DNA of 35,606 bases from an uncultured Eubacteriales bacterium (GCA_902773835.1 CACYFZ010000029.1:1-35606), one strand, 5' to 3'. Numbered from the stretch's first letter, positions 15,054 through 22,507 are shown. Program-made: numbers and translations. Notes: generated from the sequence alone by a model not told the origin.

Positions 15054-16154
15054 ATGAACAATTTAAAGAAATACTATAATGAACGCTACTTTACAATTGC
15101 GCTTTATGTACTTGTTACGACGCTGCTTATTTTGGTGTTCGGTTTATTTATTTATTATCTGTCCGGTAAAACCGGAGGTGCAATATCTTTTGTCGCTGCA
15201 GTGTGTAAACCCTTGGTGCTGGGAATGGTGCTGACATATCTGCTCAGTCCCGTTGTGAAAAAACTTGAGACAAAGATTTTTGCTTCGATTAAAAAGCCTA
15301 AAACCGCAAGAGTGCTGTCGGTAATTCTTACCTATCTCTTAGTGCTCGCGGTCATAGGACTGATTCTCGGAATAATAGCAGTTACTTTGACCAAGAGCCT
15401 TTCGGCATTTCATCCTTCGGAATTCAGAAACTATGCACTTTCTCTGGCAGATCAGTTCTCTAAGTTCTGGGATACAATTGAGACTCAACTGGCCAACATG
15501 AATATAAATCTCGGCAGTCTCGGAGATATGCTGGGTAAGATATTCAATGGCGTCAAAACCGGCGCCACGACACTGTTGTTTGCCGTGATATTCTCAATTT
15601 ATTTCCTCATTGATGAAAAAATCGTTGTCTACTGGAGAAATGTGATTAATACTTTCACAACGGAAAAAACCAGGGCGCATTTTCACACCTTGGCCAAGGA
15701 CAGCGACAGGGTCTTCTCCGGATATATCAGAGGACAGTCTATCGACGCGCTTATTGTCGGATTGCTGTCTTCCGTCTCGCTTCTTATTGCAGGCGTTCCT
15801 TATGCAGTAGTCATAGGAATTCTGACCGGCATAGGAAACCTCGTTCCTTATGTGGGCCCTATTGTAGGCTTCAGTTCATTGATAATCGTATGCTTGGCTG
15901 AGGGCTCATGGATACATCTGCTGATAGGCGGCATAATACTTGCTGTCGTTATGTTCATTGACGGGAATATCATCGGACCGAGGATGCTGAGCAGCAATGT
16001 TGAGGTTCACCCGGTATTGGTTATAGTAGCTCTTCTTGCCGGCGGAAAGGTCGGCGGAGTTGTCGGCATGCTGGTGGCTGTTCCTGTTGCGGCACTGCTG
16101 AAACTTCAGTTTGACAGATATGTAGCTAAGAAAAAACAGGCCAAAGAAGCCTGA
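15054..16154 (+). CDS. AI-2E family transporter-like membrane protein
   Basis: A 366-residue polytopic membrane protein of the AI-2E transporter family (PF01594, formerly DUF20). Hydrophobic segments lie at about residues 13-35, 43-65, 85-110, 165-185, then a cluster from 230 to 350. Family hallmarks include the GLLSSVSLLIAGVPYAVVIG region, GIGNLVPYVGPIVGF and the C-terminal VVGMLVAVPVAALL. Members include TqsA and PerM; the transported substrate is mostly uncertain, and some act as ion antiporters or permeases. The ROK kinase starts 28 bases downstream, implying one transcript, but no functional link is evident. Confidence 0.9.
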   Translation: MNNLKKYYNERYFTIALYVLVTTLLILVFGLFIYYLSGKTGGAISFVAAVCKPLVLGMVLTYLLSPVVKKLETKIFASIKKPKTARVLSVILTYLLVLAVIGLILGIIAVTLTKSLSAFHPSEFRNYALSLADQFSKFWDTIETQLANMNINLGSLGDMLGKIFNGVKTGATTLLFAVIFSIYFLIDEKIVVYWRNVINTFTTEKTRAHFHTLAKDSDRVFSGYIRGQSIDALIVGLLSSVSLLIAGVPYAVVIGILTGIGNLVPYVGPIVGFSSLIIVCLAEGSWIHLLIGGIILAVVMFIDGNIIGPRMLSSNVEVHPVLVIVALLAGGKVGGVVGMLVAVPVAALLKLQFDRYVAKKKQAKEA

Positions 16155-16182
16155 ATGAATCCTAAGAGAAACGGTGAAAATT

Positions 16183-17151
16183 ATGACACTAAAAAGATAT
16201 TTGGGCGTTGATATCGGAGGCACTGCAGTTAAGACCGGCATAGTGGATGAACACGGTAATGTGGTGGTAAAGAGCGAAACCGACATCGATCAGAGCGGCT
16301 TAAATGAAAATGTTATGCAGACTGTAATAAGGAGCATAAGAGAGCTTGCAATAACAAACGACATAGATATAAGCAGCCTTTTCGGAATAGGAGTATCCGC
16401 CCCGGGATCGATTGACACGGTTAACGGCAAAGTTGCTTTGGCCGGAGGGAATGTTCCGAATTGGGCAGGTACCGAAGTGTGCAAAATATTGGAAACCGAG
16501 TTTGCCGTTCCTACGTCCTTGGCAAATGACGGAAATTGTGTGGCTTTAGCAGAGGCATGGATAGGTGCCGCCAAGGGCTGTGACGATGTTCTCTGTGTTA
16601 CTCTCGGAACCGGTATAGGCGGCGGAATTATATCCAGAGGAAAGCTTATAGAAGGCAACAAGGGCTATGCCGGAGAGATAGGTCATATAGTCACTCACGC
16701 GGCCGGTAGAAGATGTGCTTGCGGGGGAAGAGGCTGCTTTGAAAAATATGCCGCGACTTCCGCATTGGTAGAACTTGCAAAATCTATAAATAATGAGTGG
16801 AATAGCGGCAGGAAACTCTTTGAAGCAGCCAACTCAGGAAATGAAGAAGCTGTAAGACTGATTGACGACTGGACCTGCGAAGTGGCATTCGGAATAGCAG
16901 GCCTCATACACATATTTAATCCTGAGGTTATTCTTATAGGCGGAGGTGTTTCCGCTCAGGAAGAACTCGTTATACTGCCTATCAGGAAAAAGGTGTACGA
17001 GTTCATAATGGAAGACTTCAGAGAAAATCTTGTTATAAAAAGAGCCAGTCTCGGAAATGATGCGGGCATGGTAGGCGCGGTAAAACATCTCATGGACGAG
17101 CAGCTCATAGAGACCGTGGAGACACAGAACATCCTAAGAGGAGATATATAA
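16183..17151 (+). CDS. ROK-family sugar kinase, probable glucokinase
   Basis: A 322-residue cytoplasmic kinase that should phosphorylate glucose (or a related hexose) at C6. I chose ATG 16183, preceded by CGGTG; an in-frame GTG at 16174 would add three residues. GVDIGGTAVKTG is the N-terminal phosphate-binding loop. LANDGNCVALAEAW and CVTLGTGIGGGI carry the catalytic region. The ROK zinc signature is intact: His in EIGHIVTH, then CACGGRGCFEKYA. The C-terminal half has IFNPEVILIGGGVS. Glucokinase is the common activity of this ROK subgroup, but ManNAc or fructose kinases look alike. The TAA stop lies inside the first bases of repeat copy 3. Confidence 0.88.
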   Translation: MTLKRYLGVDIGGTAVKTGIVDEHGNVVVKSETDIDQSGLNENVMQTVIRSIRELAITNDIDISSLFGIGVSAPGSIDTVNGKVALAGGNVPNWAGTEVCKILETEFAVPTSLANDGNCVALAEAWIGAAKGCDDVLCVTLGTGIGGGIISRGKLIEGNKGYAGEIGHIVTHAAGRRCACGGRGCFEKYAATSALVELAKSINNEWNSGRKLFEAANSGNEEAVRLIDDWTCEVAFGIAGLIHIFNPEVILIGGGVSAQEELVILPIRKKVYEFIMEDFRENLVIKRASLGNDAGMVGAVKHLMDEQLIETVETQNILRGDI

Positions 17152-17263
17152 CAGACGCCGGATGTCCCCCGCCTCAACGGAGTAGGCGGCGGGTTCCATA
17201 TTCGATCGTCAGTGGCGGGTCGCAATCCCCGACTGACGATCTGAGCTTCGCTCCTGGTTGAAA
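17147..17263 (+). repeat. Dispersed structured repeat, copy 3 (117 bp, internally shortened)
   Basis: Matches copy 1 from TATAACAG through the ACTGACGATC half-stem, then jumps directly to the common 3' end GAGCTTCGCTCCTGGTTGAAA. About 35 bases are missing, including the TCCGGCGTC half of the closing stem. The TAA at 17149-17151 is the stop codon of the ROK kinase. It sits between the kinase and thioesterase genes, 21 bases before the next start codon. Confidence 0.9.
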
Positions 17264-17284
17264 TAAAAGACAAGGAAACGGGAC

Positions 17285-17704
17285 GTGAAATATTACGACA
17301 GAAAAATCAACTATTATGAAACGGATCAAATGGGAATAGTCCACCACTCCAACTACGCGAGGTTTTTTGAAGAAGCACGCGTGGCATATTTGGAGCAAGT
17401 GGGCTATCCTTACGAGCGCATGGAATCAGACGGGATCATAAGTCCGGTGCTGGAAATATCATGCAAATTCCTTCATTCTGTAAGGTTCGGAGACAGCATA
17501 CGAATAGCCGTCAGACCCATCTCTGTGTCTAAAGTTAAGTGCGCTTTCAGTTACGAGGTGACGGACCTTTCAACAGGAGAGATTCGCGCCAAAGGAAGAT
17601 CCGAACACGGATTTATAAATCCCGAGGGAAAGCCGGTGATTCTGCCTAAAGAAAAACCGGAATTCTACGAAACATTATTAAAAGAATTGGAGATTGAAAA
17701 TTAG
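17285..17704 (+). CDS. YbgC/FadM-type acyl-CoA thioesterase (hotdog fold)
   Basis: A 139-residue single hotdog-domain thioesterase, the usual size of the 4-hydroxybenzoyl-CoA thioesterase/YbgC family. The start is GTG 17285, about 8 bases after AAGGA. The active-site segment YETDQMGIVHHSNYARFFEEAR carries the conserved Asp and the following Tyr/His/Glu pattern. It should hydrolyse acyl-CoA thioesters in the cytoplasm; chain length is unknown. Only two bases separate it from the acyl-ACP thioesterase gene, so the pair is co-translated, and both hydrolyse acyl thioesters. Confidence 0.88.
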   Translation: MKYYDRKINYYETDQMGIVHHSNYARFFEEARVAYLEQVGYPYERMESDGIISPVLEISCKFLHSVRFGDSIRIAVRPISVSKVKCAFSYEVTDLSTGEIRAKGRSEHGFINPEGKPVILPKEKPEFYETLLKELEIEN

Positions 17705-17706
17705 AG

Positions 17707-18435
17707 ATGACAGATATAGGTTGTAAATTATCAAGAGATATCAGAATTCTTCCCAGCATGTGCGACAGAAGAGAAAAACTGAGAATTGCAGACGCTTTGG
17801 ACATCTTTGAAAACAGCGCTACTCTTCATGCTGAGAACTTTGAAATCGGCCCTGTCGGAATGGATAAGAGGAATTACTTTTGGGTAATTACAAAAATAAG
17901 AATACATGTGAACAGGATGCCTGATATGATGTCTAAAGTAGAATCCAATACATGGATTCAGGAGGCTGATAGAGCCCGCTGTGAAAGAGACTTTTCATTT
18001 ACGCAAAACGGAGAGCAGCTGATATACGGCAGAAGCATTTGGGCCATAATAAGCAGAGATACAATGAGACTGGTTCCTCTTGCTGAAATATATCCGAAGA
18101 TAGACTTCGATGTGGCTCCGCCGGATGATAAGCCTTTCGCCAAGATAAACAAGAACTTCGATGATGCTGAGGTTATAGGCAGCCATACGGTTTGCTCTTC
18201 GGATATAGACCTCGGCGGACATTTTAATAATGTGAACTATGTCAGAGCCATGCTCGGCTGCTTCACTTGTGATGAACTTGAAGAGATGAATATTACAGAG
18301 CTTGAACTGAACTTCATCTCACAGACATACGAAGGAGAGACTTTGACCTTCAAATGCCGAAAGACCGATGTAGGACTGGAAGTCGGTGCCTTAAATGAAG
18401 AGGGAAAAGTCGTATTCATGTCAGCTATTGAGTAG
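17707..18435 (+). CDS. Acyl-ACP thioesterase (FatA/FatB-like, double hotdog)
   Basis: A 242-residue protein of the bacterial acyl-ACP thioesterase family (PF01643), with two hotdog domains (about 1-140 and 150-242). The N-terminal half has EIGPVGMDKRNYFWVITK and the C-terminal half has HFNNVNYVRAMLG. Family members release free fatty acid from acyl carrier protein. Oddly, the usual D-x-N-x-H-x-N-N active-site string reads D-L-G-G-H-F-N-N here, with Gly170 where the conserved Asn should be, so activity may be altered. It lies two bases after the YbgC-type gene and ahead of a terminator at 18584. Confidence 0.85.
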   Translation: MTDIGCKLSRDIRILPSMCDRREKLRIADALDIFENSATLHAENFEIGPVGMDKRNYFWVITKIRIHVNRMPDMMSKVESNTWIQEADRARCERDFSFTQNGEQLIYGRSIWAIISRDTMRLVPLAEIYPKIDFDVAPPDDKPFAKINKNFDDAEVIGSHTVCSSDIDLGGHFNNVNYVRAMLGCFTCDELEEMNITELELNFISQTYEGETLTFKCRKTDVGLEVGALNEEGKVVFMSAIE

Positions 18436-18690
18436 CTTAAAACTAAATGTCGAAAAATTGAGCTTTTGCCACATATTTTTTATGTATATGCTCACTTTCG
18501 ATGTAAAAGATGTTGTTGAAATATACGATAAAAGCAATGCAATCAGTTATCGTAAACTGATTGTATAAACAACTCATAAAAAATGAGCCTATCGACTGCA
18601 ATCAGCAGTAGAAAGGCTCAATTATTTTTCTTTTATCCCATGATTGAGCTTTTGAGACCTATTTTTGGCTTATAAGCTCAAATAATTTGT
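18436..18690. other. Hairpin-rich gap between convergent genes
   Basis: TACGATAA (18524-18531) can pair with TTATCGTA (18547-18554). CAATCAGTT (18540-18548) can instead pair with AACTGATTG (18555-18563). The two stems share bases 18547-18548 and interlock, so they are mutually exclusive. A bidirectional terminator follows at 18584-18629. The string TTGAGCTTTTG occurs at about 18456 and again at about 18645; near 18643-18677 TTGAGCTT can pair with AAGCTCAA. No protein gene is seen. It may be only a 3' UTR, or it may include a small RNA. Confidence 0.5.
18584..18629 (+). terminator. Bidirectional terminator between thioesterase and GNAT genes
   Basis: TGAGCCT (18584-18590) pairs with AGGCTCA (18614-18620). 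An inner stem ACTGC/GCAGT (18595-18599 with 18605-18609) extends the hairpin. T-rich tracts flank both sides (ATTATTTTT on plus, TTTTTT on minus). Confidence 0.82.
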
Positions 18691-19254
18691 TTATAAGTAT
18701 TTGTGCAGTATGTAGCGATCCTTTCCGCCGTACATCTTTCTTGTTTCGAGTATATCGAAGTTCAGAACCAGGAAGTTCCTGTAGCTGTACGGATTGTCCG
18801 GTGAGATGGTCGTAAAAGCTTCCTTAGCTCCCATCTCAATGGCACGTCCCAGGCGGAGCTTGTTGAACATTCTCTGTATTCCGAGACCTCTGTACTTCGG
18901 GGGCACCATGGTCAGATCCAAAGAGCAGGTAACTGCCAGCCGATCTCTGTCATAGTCGAAGAGTTTGCCGTAGTTTTCCGGATTGTCCGGATCGTTCGGA
19001 ATCAGTACGGAATAGCCCGCGACCTCCCCGTTGCACTCTGCCATCATGCAGATATCATGTTCAAGTTGTGCAACGGATTCCTCTCTCGTGAAAGGAGAAT
19101 AAAGATCCTTATCCGGAAGGGCATCCATTATTTCCTGCTGAAGAGCCATTACCTTATCTATGTCTTCGGGCACGGCCTCCCTGAAATCTATTTTGGTAGG
19201 TACACCCTGACCGTTCATCAATTCCTGCGAAAAAGGTAGTCTCATTAGTTCCAT
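18691..19254 (-). CDS. GNAT-family N-acetyltransferase
   Basis: A 187-residue cytoplasmic acetyltransferase. ATG at 19254 follows GGAGGG on the minus strand. The core runs from FREAVPEDIDKVMAL through AGYSVLIPN. LDLTMVPPKYRGLGIQRMF holds the acetyl-CoA pyrophosphate loop (R/Q-x-x-G-x-G/A, here RGLGIQ). SYRNFLVLNFDILETRKMYGGKDR forms the C-terminal part. Acceptor substrate is unknown. It is divergent from the flavodiiron gene, with 100 bases between them, and ends at a shared terminator. Confidence 0.85.
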   Translation of the reverse strand: MELMRLPFSQELMNGQGVPTKIDFREAVPEDIDKVMALQQEIMDALPDKDLYSPFTREESVAQLEHDICMMAECNGEVAGYSVLIPNDPDNPENYGKLFDYDRDRLAVTCSLDLTMVPPKYRGLGIQRMFNKLRLGRAIEMGAKEAFTTISPDNPYSYRNFLVLNFDILETRKMYGGKDRYILHKYL

Positions 19255-19272
19255 AATTGCCCTCCGTTTTCA

Positions 19273-19301
19273 TTGCCCAAAGCATATCGCTGTGGTAGAA
19301 T
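19273..19301 (+). promoter_or_regulatory. Promoter of the flavodiiron gene
   Basis: TTGCCC (19273-19278) and TAGAAT (19296-19301) are 17 bases apart, with an extended TGTGG before the -10, the same string as in the glmS promoter. ATG 19355 follows a leader of about 45 bases with AGGAAGG. Confidence 0.6.
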
Positions 19302-19354
19302 ATCTGCGCATAAAAATCAAATAACACACTTATTATACAGGAAGGCAAGAAAAT

Positions 19355-20542
19355 ATGGTAATTACAAATGATATCAAATACGTAGGCGTTAACGACCACG
19401 ATATAGACCTCTTTGAGGGCCACTACATCGTGCCGGAAGGCATGGCGTACAACTCTTACGTAATCTGCGATGAGAAGACATGCGTTATGGATTCCGTTGA
19501 CGCTAACTTCACGGATGAGTGGATCGAAAACGTTAAAGAAGTTCTCGGCGGAAAAGATCCGGACTACCTCGTAGTTCAGCACATGGAACCTGACCATTCA
19601 GGAAGCCTCAAGGCATTCATGGATGAGTTTAAGACTGCGACAATTGTTTCTTCACAGAAGGCCTTCACTATGATGGGAAATTTCCTCGAAGGAGAAGAGT
19701 TTGCAGACAGAAGAGAGGTTGTTAAAGAAGGTGACACTCTGGAGCTCGGCTCACACACTCTCAGCTTCATCGCAGCTCCTATGGTACATTGGCCTGAGGT
19801 TATCATGACTTATGATGCCAAGGACAAGGTGCTCTTCTCGGCAGACGCATTCGGAAGATTCGGAGCACTCGATGAAATCGGAGAGACTGTTAAGGAAGAT
19901 GATGACTGGGCTTGCGAGGCCAGACGTTACTACTTCGGTATCGTCGGAAAATACGGTATGCAGGCACAGGCGGTTCTGAAGAAGACTGCAAATCTGGATA
20001 TTGAACAGATCTGCTCACTCCACGGACCTATCATCAACGAAGACCTCGGATACTATCTCGGAATCTATGACACATGGTCAAAGTATGATTCTGAGTCACA
20101 GGGTGTAGTAATCGCATACACATCCGTATACGGACATACAAAGAAAGCTGTTGAGATGCTGGCCGAGAAACTCAAGGAGCTCGGAGTTCCGAGAGTTGAG
20201 GCTACGGACCTCGCAAGAGATGATATGGCTGAGGCAGTTGAGGATGCATTCAGACACGACACTGTAGTGTTCGCAACTACAACATTCAATAACGACGTAT
20301 TCCCGTTCATGAGAGAGTTTATTCACTCACTCGTTGAAAGAAACTTCCAGAAGAAGAGAGTTGCTTTCATCGAGAACGGGTCCTGGGCACCTGTAGCCGG
20401 AAAGGTTATGAAGGGCATGCTGGAGGGCTGCAAGGAACTCACTTATGCGGAGAATGAAGTAAAAATCGTATCCGCGCTTAACGATGAGAGCCGCGCACAG
20501 ATAGATGCACTTGCCAAGGAGCTTGCGGCAACGTACAAATAA
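19355..20542 (+). CDS. fprA: A-type flavodiiron protein (oxygen/NO reductase)
   Basis: A 395-residue cytoplasmic FprA/ROO-type protein that reduces O2 to water (or NO to N2O), protecting anaerobes. Residues 1-250 are the metallo-beta-lactamase-like diiron domain: His76-x-Glu78-x-Asp80-His81 (HMEPDHSG), then the His in MVHWPE, Asp in SADAFG and His in LHGPI complete the ligand set. Residues about 251-395 are a flavodoxin domain with the FMN phosphate loop YTSVYGHTKKA. Electrons normally come from rubredoxin, which is not in the window. The gene has its own promoter and a terminator at 20557-20582. Confidence 0.93.
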   Translation: MVITNDIKYVGVNDHDIDLFEGHYIVPEGMAYNSYVICDEKTCVMDSVDANFTDEWIENVKEVLGGKDPDYLVVQHMEPDHSGSLKAFMDEFKTATIVSSQKAFTMMGNFLEGEEFADRREVVKEGDTLELGSHTLSFIAAPMVHWPEVIMTYDAKDKVLFSADAFGRFGALDEIGETVKEDDDWACEARRYYFGIVGKYGMQAQAVLKKTANLDIEQICSLHGPIINEDLGYYLGIYDTWSKYDSESQGVVIAYTSVYGHTKKAVEMLAEKLKELGVPRVEATDLARDDMAEAVEDAFRHDTVVFATTTFNNDVFPFMREFIHSLVERNFQKKRVAFIENGSWAPVAGKVMKGMLEGCKELTYAENEVKIVSALNDESRAQIDALAKELAATYK

Positions 20543-20556
20543 AGCAATAAAAGAAG

Positions 20557-20582
20557 GCGCAGTGGGGATTCTACTGCGCTTT
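20557..20582 (+). terminator. Terminator or attenuator after the flavodiiron gene
   Basis: GCGCAGT (20557-20563) pairs perfectly with ACTGCGC (20573-20579) around a 9-base loop, followed by TTT. It ends only 11 bases before the ATG of the next gene, so the hairpin may also limit expression of that gene. Confidence 0.7.
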
Positions 20583-20593
20583 AATTACAGACT

Positions 20594-21022
20594 ATGAGAA
20601 GAAATTTGTACACTGCAATTCAATGGACATGGGGACTTCCGCAGACTCTGGTAGGGTCTGTGCTTTACCTTGCTCACAGAAAGAACAAGCACTTCAATCT
20701 TAACGGTGCCTGTGCCACTGTCTGGGATAAGGATGCCGGCCTTTCGCTCGGAAAATTCATATTTGTTCCGAAGCAGGAAGTGATAAAGACAGAGGACCCG
20801 AGCGAGGAGGATAAGATCGTCGTTTCAAAGGAGTTAGCCATGCACGAATACGGACACACCGTGCAGTCTATGATACTCGGTCCTACGTATCTTATACTGG
20901 TGGGACTGCCGTCTCTTGTATGGAGCAGGCATCCCCACTTTGTAAAGAAGAGGGCCAGGACGGGGATGTCGTATTACGCACCTGTCTTTGAAAAGACTGC
21001 GGATAAACTCGGTAAGAAATAA
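20594..21022 (+). CDS. Small HEXXH-motif protein, unidentified
   Basis: A 142-residue protein that I cannot assign to a named family. Residues 84-88 read HEYGH within KELAMHEYGHTVQS, the zinc-binding HEXXH pattern of metallopeptidases. Glu133 (in FEKTADKLG), 45 residues further on, is a possible third ligand. A hydrophobic stretch (TYLILVGLPSLVW, about 97-109) directly follows the motif, and the N terminus has another (about 13-26), so it may associate with the membrane. No signal peptide cleavage site is clear. No ribosome binding site is visible before ATG 20594, and the flavodiiron gene's terminator lies just upstream, so expression is probably low or conditional. Confidence 0.75.
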   Translation: MRRNLYTAIQWTWGLPQTLVGSVLYLAHRKNKHFNLNGACATVWDKDAGLSLGKFIFVPKQEVIKTEDPSEEDKIVVSKELAMHEYGHTVQSMILGPTYLILVGLPSLVWSRHPHFVKKRARTGMSYYAPVFEKTADKLGKK

Positions 21023-21030
21023 AGCACCAT

Positions 21031-21057
21031 AAAAGCCGTTGAGACCAACGGCTTTTT
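21031..21057 (+). terminator. Bidirectional terminator between the HEXXH gene and aspartate kinase
   Basis: AAAAGCCGTTG (21031-21041) pairs perfectly with CAACGGCTTTT (21046-21056) around AGAC. T and A runs flank the stem, so it can stop both convergent transcripts. Confidence 0.88.
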
Positions 21058-21064
21058 AATATGA

Positions 21065-22381
21065 TTAGCTTACGAATGCATTGTAGATGGCACGGGTGGC
21101 GGCTTTGAAGTCCTTGGCCTCAACACCGACTATTACGTTAATCTCCGTAGCACCTTGGTTCAGCATGCGGATGTTGATTCCGGCATCTGCGAGTGCCGCG
21201 GTTATCTTGGCAGAAACACCGATGCTGTTTGAGAGGCCCTTACCTACAACTGCGATAAGTGCGATATCAGGTACCACTGTGATTTCATCCGGGTGAAGCC
21301 TCTGGTTGAACGCCTCTATAACTTCGTCCAGCGAGTCTTCTATCTCAGAGCTTTCGATTACAACGGAGAGTGAATCGATACCTGTCGGAATGTGATCGAA
21401 GCTGATATCGAGGTCTTCGAGTACAGCCAGAGCTCTTCTTACGAAACCGATCTCCTTGTTCATCATATTCTTGTAAATCGTAATTACGGTGAAAGGATGC
21501 TTGCCGGCTATTCCGGAGAGCACCTTGTTTTTATCGTAGTTGCTCTCGGTAGTGATGATAGTGCCCGGGTCTTCCGGTGCATTTGTATTTCTTATGTTAA
21601 TAGGAATGTCGGAAAGTCTTACGGGGAAGACGGCTTCTTCATGCAGAACGCTGGCTCCCATGTATGAGAGTTCGCGAAGCTCCATATATGAAATACTTTC
21701 GATAGGTTTCGGATTATCTACGACTCTGGGATCTGCCATAAGAAGTCCGGATACGTCGGTCCAGTTTTCGTAGATGTCAGCGTTTACCGCGCGTGCAACG
21801 AGAGAACCTGTTACGTCTGAACCGCCTCTTGAGAGGACCTTAATCTCTCCGCTGTCCTTGTAGCTTCCGTAGAAGCCCGGGATGACTGCGCGATCATGCT
21901 TGGCAAGTTCTGCGGACAGAGCCTCGTTTGTTTCTTCCGCAAGCAGCCTGCCTTTTTTATCAAAGAGAATAAGGCCTTTGGTGTCTACGAAGTCATAGCC
22001 GAGGTATGCAGCGATAAGAATTGCGGACAGGTATTCTCCGCGGCTTGCGATATAGTCTTCGGAGCAACCGGCCTCCATCTGCTCCATAATCTCTGCGAAG
22101 TGCTCATCAAGATCAACGTTTATGTCGAGGTTGTATCTGATTGCATTGTATCTGTCGCTGACAACCTGGAAGAGCTGCTCGTACGGAATGTTGTTTTCGG
22201 CCTGAGCCTTACACATAAAGAGCAGATCCGTAATCTTGCTGTCTTCGTTAAAGCGCTTGCCCGGTGCGGAAACTACAACGTAGCGGCGCTCCGGATCGCT
22301 CTCGATTATCTCTTTTACTTTCACTAACTGCAGGCCGTCTGCCACGGACGAACCACCGAATTTTACTACTTTAACTCCCAA
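21065..22381 (-). CDS. lysC: Aspartate kinase
   Basis: A 438-residue cytoplasmic enzyme that phosphorylates aspartate, the first step to lysine/DAP, threonine and methionine. The longer open frame (to 22444) runs into the promoter. The best start is TTG 22381, a few bases after GGTGG, giving MGVKVVKFGGSSVADG. KFGGSS is the ATP-binding motif. SRGEYLSAILIA, VLSRGGSDVTG and the TDVSGLLMADPRV segment complete the catalytic domain (about 1-285). Two ACT regulatory domains follow (about 300-438), the second with GVSAKITAALADAGINIRMLNQGATEINVIVGV. The gene diverges from the riboswitch-controlled dap operon but does not itself carry the riboswitch. Confidence 0.93.
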   Translation of the reverse strand: MGVKVVKFGGSSVADGLQLVKVKEIIESDPERRYVVVSAPGKRFNEDSKITDLLFMCKAQAENNIPYEQLFQVVSDRYNAIRYNLDINVDLDEHFAEIMEQMEAGCSEDYIASRGEYLSAILIAAYLGYDFVDTKGLILFDKKGRLLAEETNEALSAELAKHDRAVIPGFYGSYKDSGEIKVLSRGGSDVTGSLVARAVNADIYENWTDVSGLLMADPRVVDNPKPIESISYMELRELSYMGASVLHEEAVFPVRLSDIPINIRNTNAPEDPGTIITTESNYDKNKVLSGIAGKHPFTVITIYKNMMNKEIGFVRRALAVLEDLDISFDHIPTGIDSLSVVIESSEIEDSLDEVIEAFNQRLHPDEITVVPDIALIAVVGKGLSNSIGVSAKITAALADAGINIRMLNQGATEINVIVGVEAKDFKAATRAIYNAFVS

Positions 22382-22425
22382 TTCTTTCCACCAAATCCTT
22401 TCGTTTTTGTACGATTTTACAAAAT

Positions 22426-22454
22426 AGTATAGAAAAATATACATTTTTTTACAA
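22426..22454 (-). promoter_or_regulatory. Promoter of aspartate kinase
   Basis: On the minus strand TTGTAA (plus 22449-22454) and TATACT (plus 22426-22431) are exactly 17 bases apart. The start would lie about 40 bases before the TTG start codon. Confidence 0.7.
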
Positions 22455-22472
22455 GAATATACAAGTATAAAG

Positions 22473-22501
22473 TTGACATGGGTCCCGAATAATTATAGAA
22501 T
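22473..22501 (+). promoter_or_regulatory. Promoter of the dapA-dapB-ddh-lysA operon
   Basis: TTGACA (22473-22478) and TAGAAT (22496-22501) are 17 bases apart, close to the sigma-A consensus. The start falls at about 22508, just before the riboswitch. Confidence 0.85.
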
Positions 22502-22507
22502 TCAGAC

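Noticed and set aside
9754..17263. CRISPR array from the three repeats
   Set aside because: The repeats are over 100 bases long and kilobases apart with genes between them. There are no spacers and no cas genes.
22382..22444. N-terminal extension of aspartate kinase by 21 residues
   Set aside because: It would begin upstream of the best minus-strand promoter's start site, and the extra residues do not fit the family, which begins just before the KFGGSS motif.
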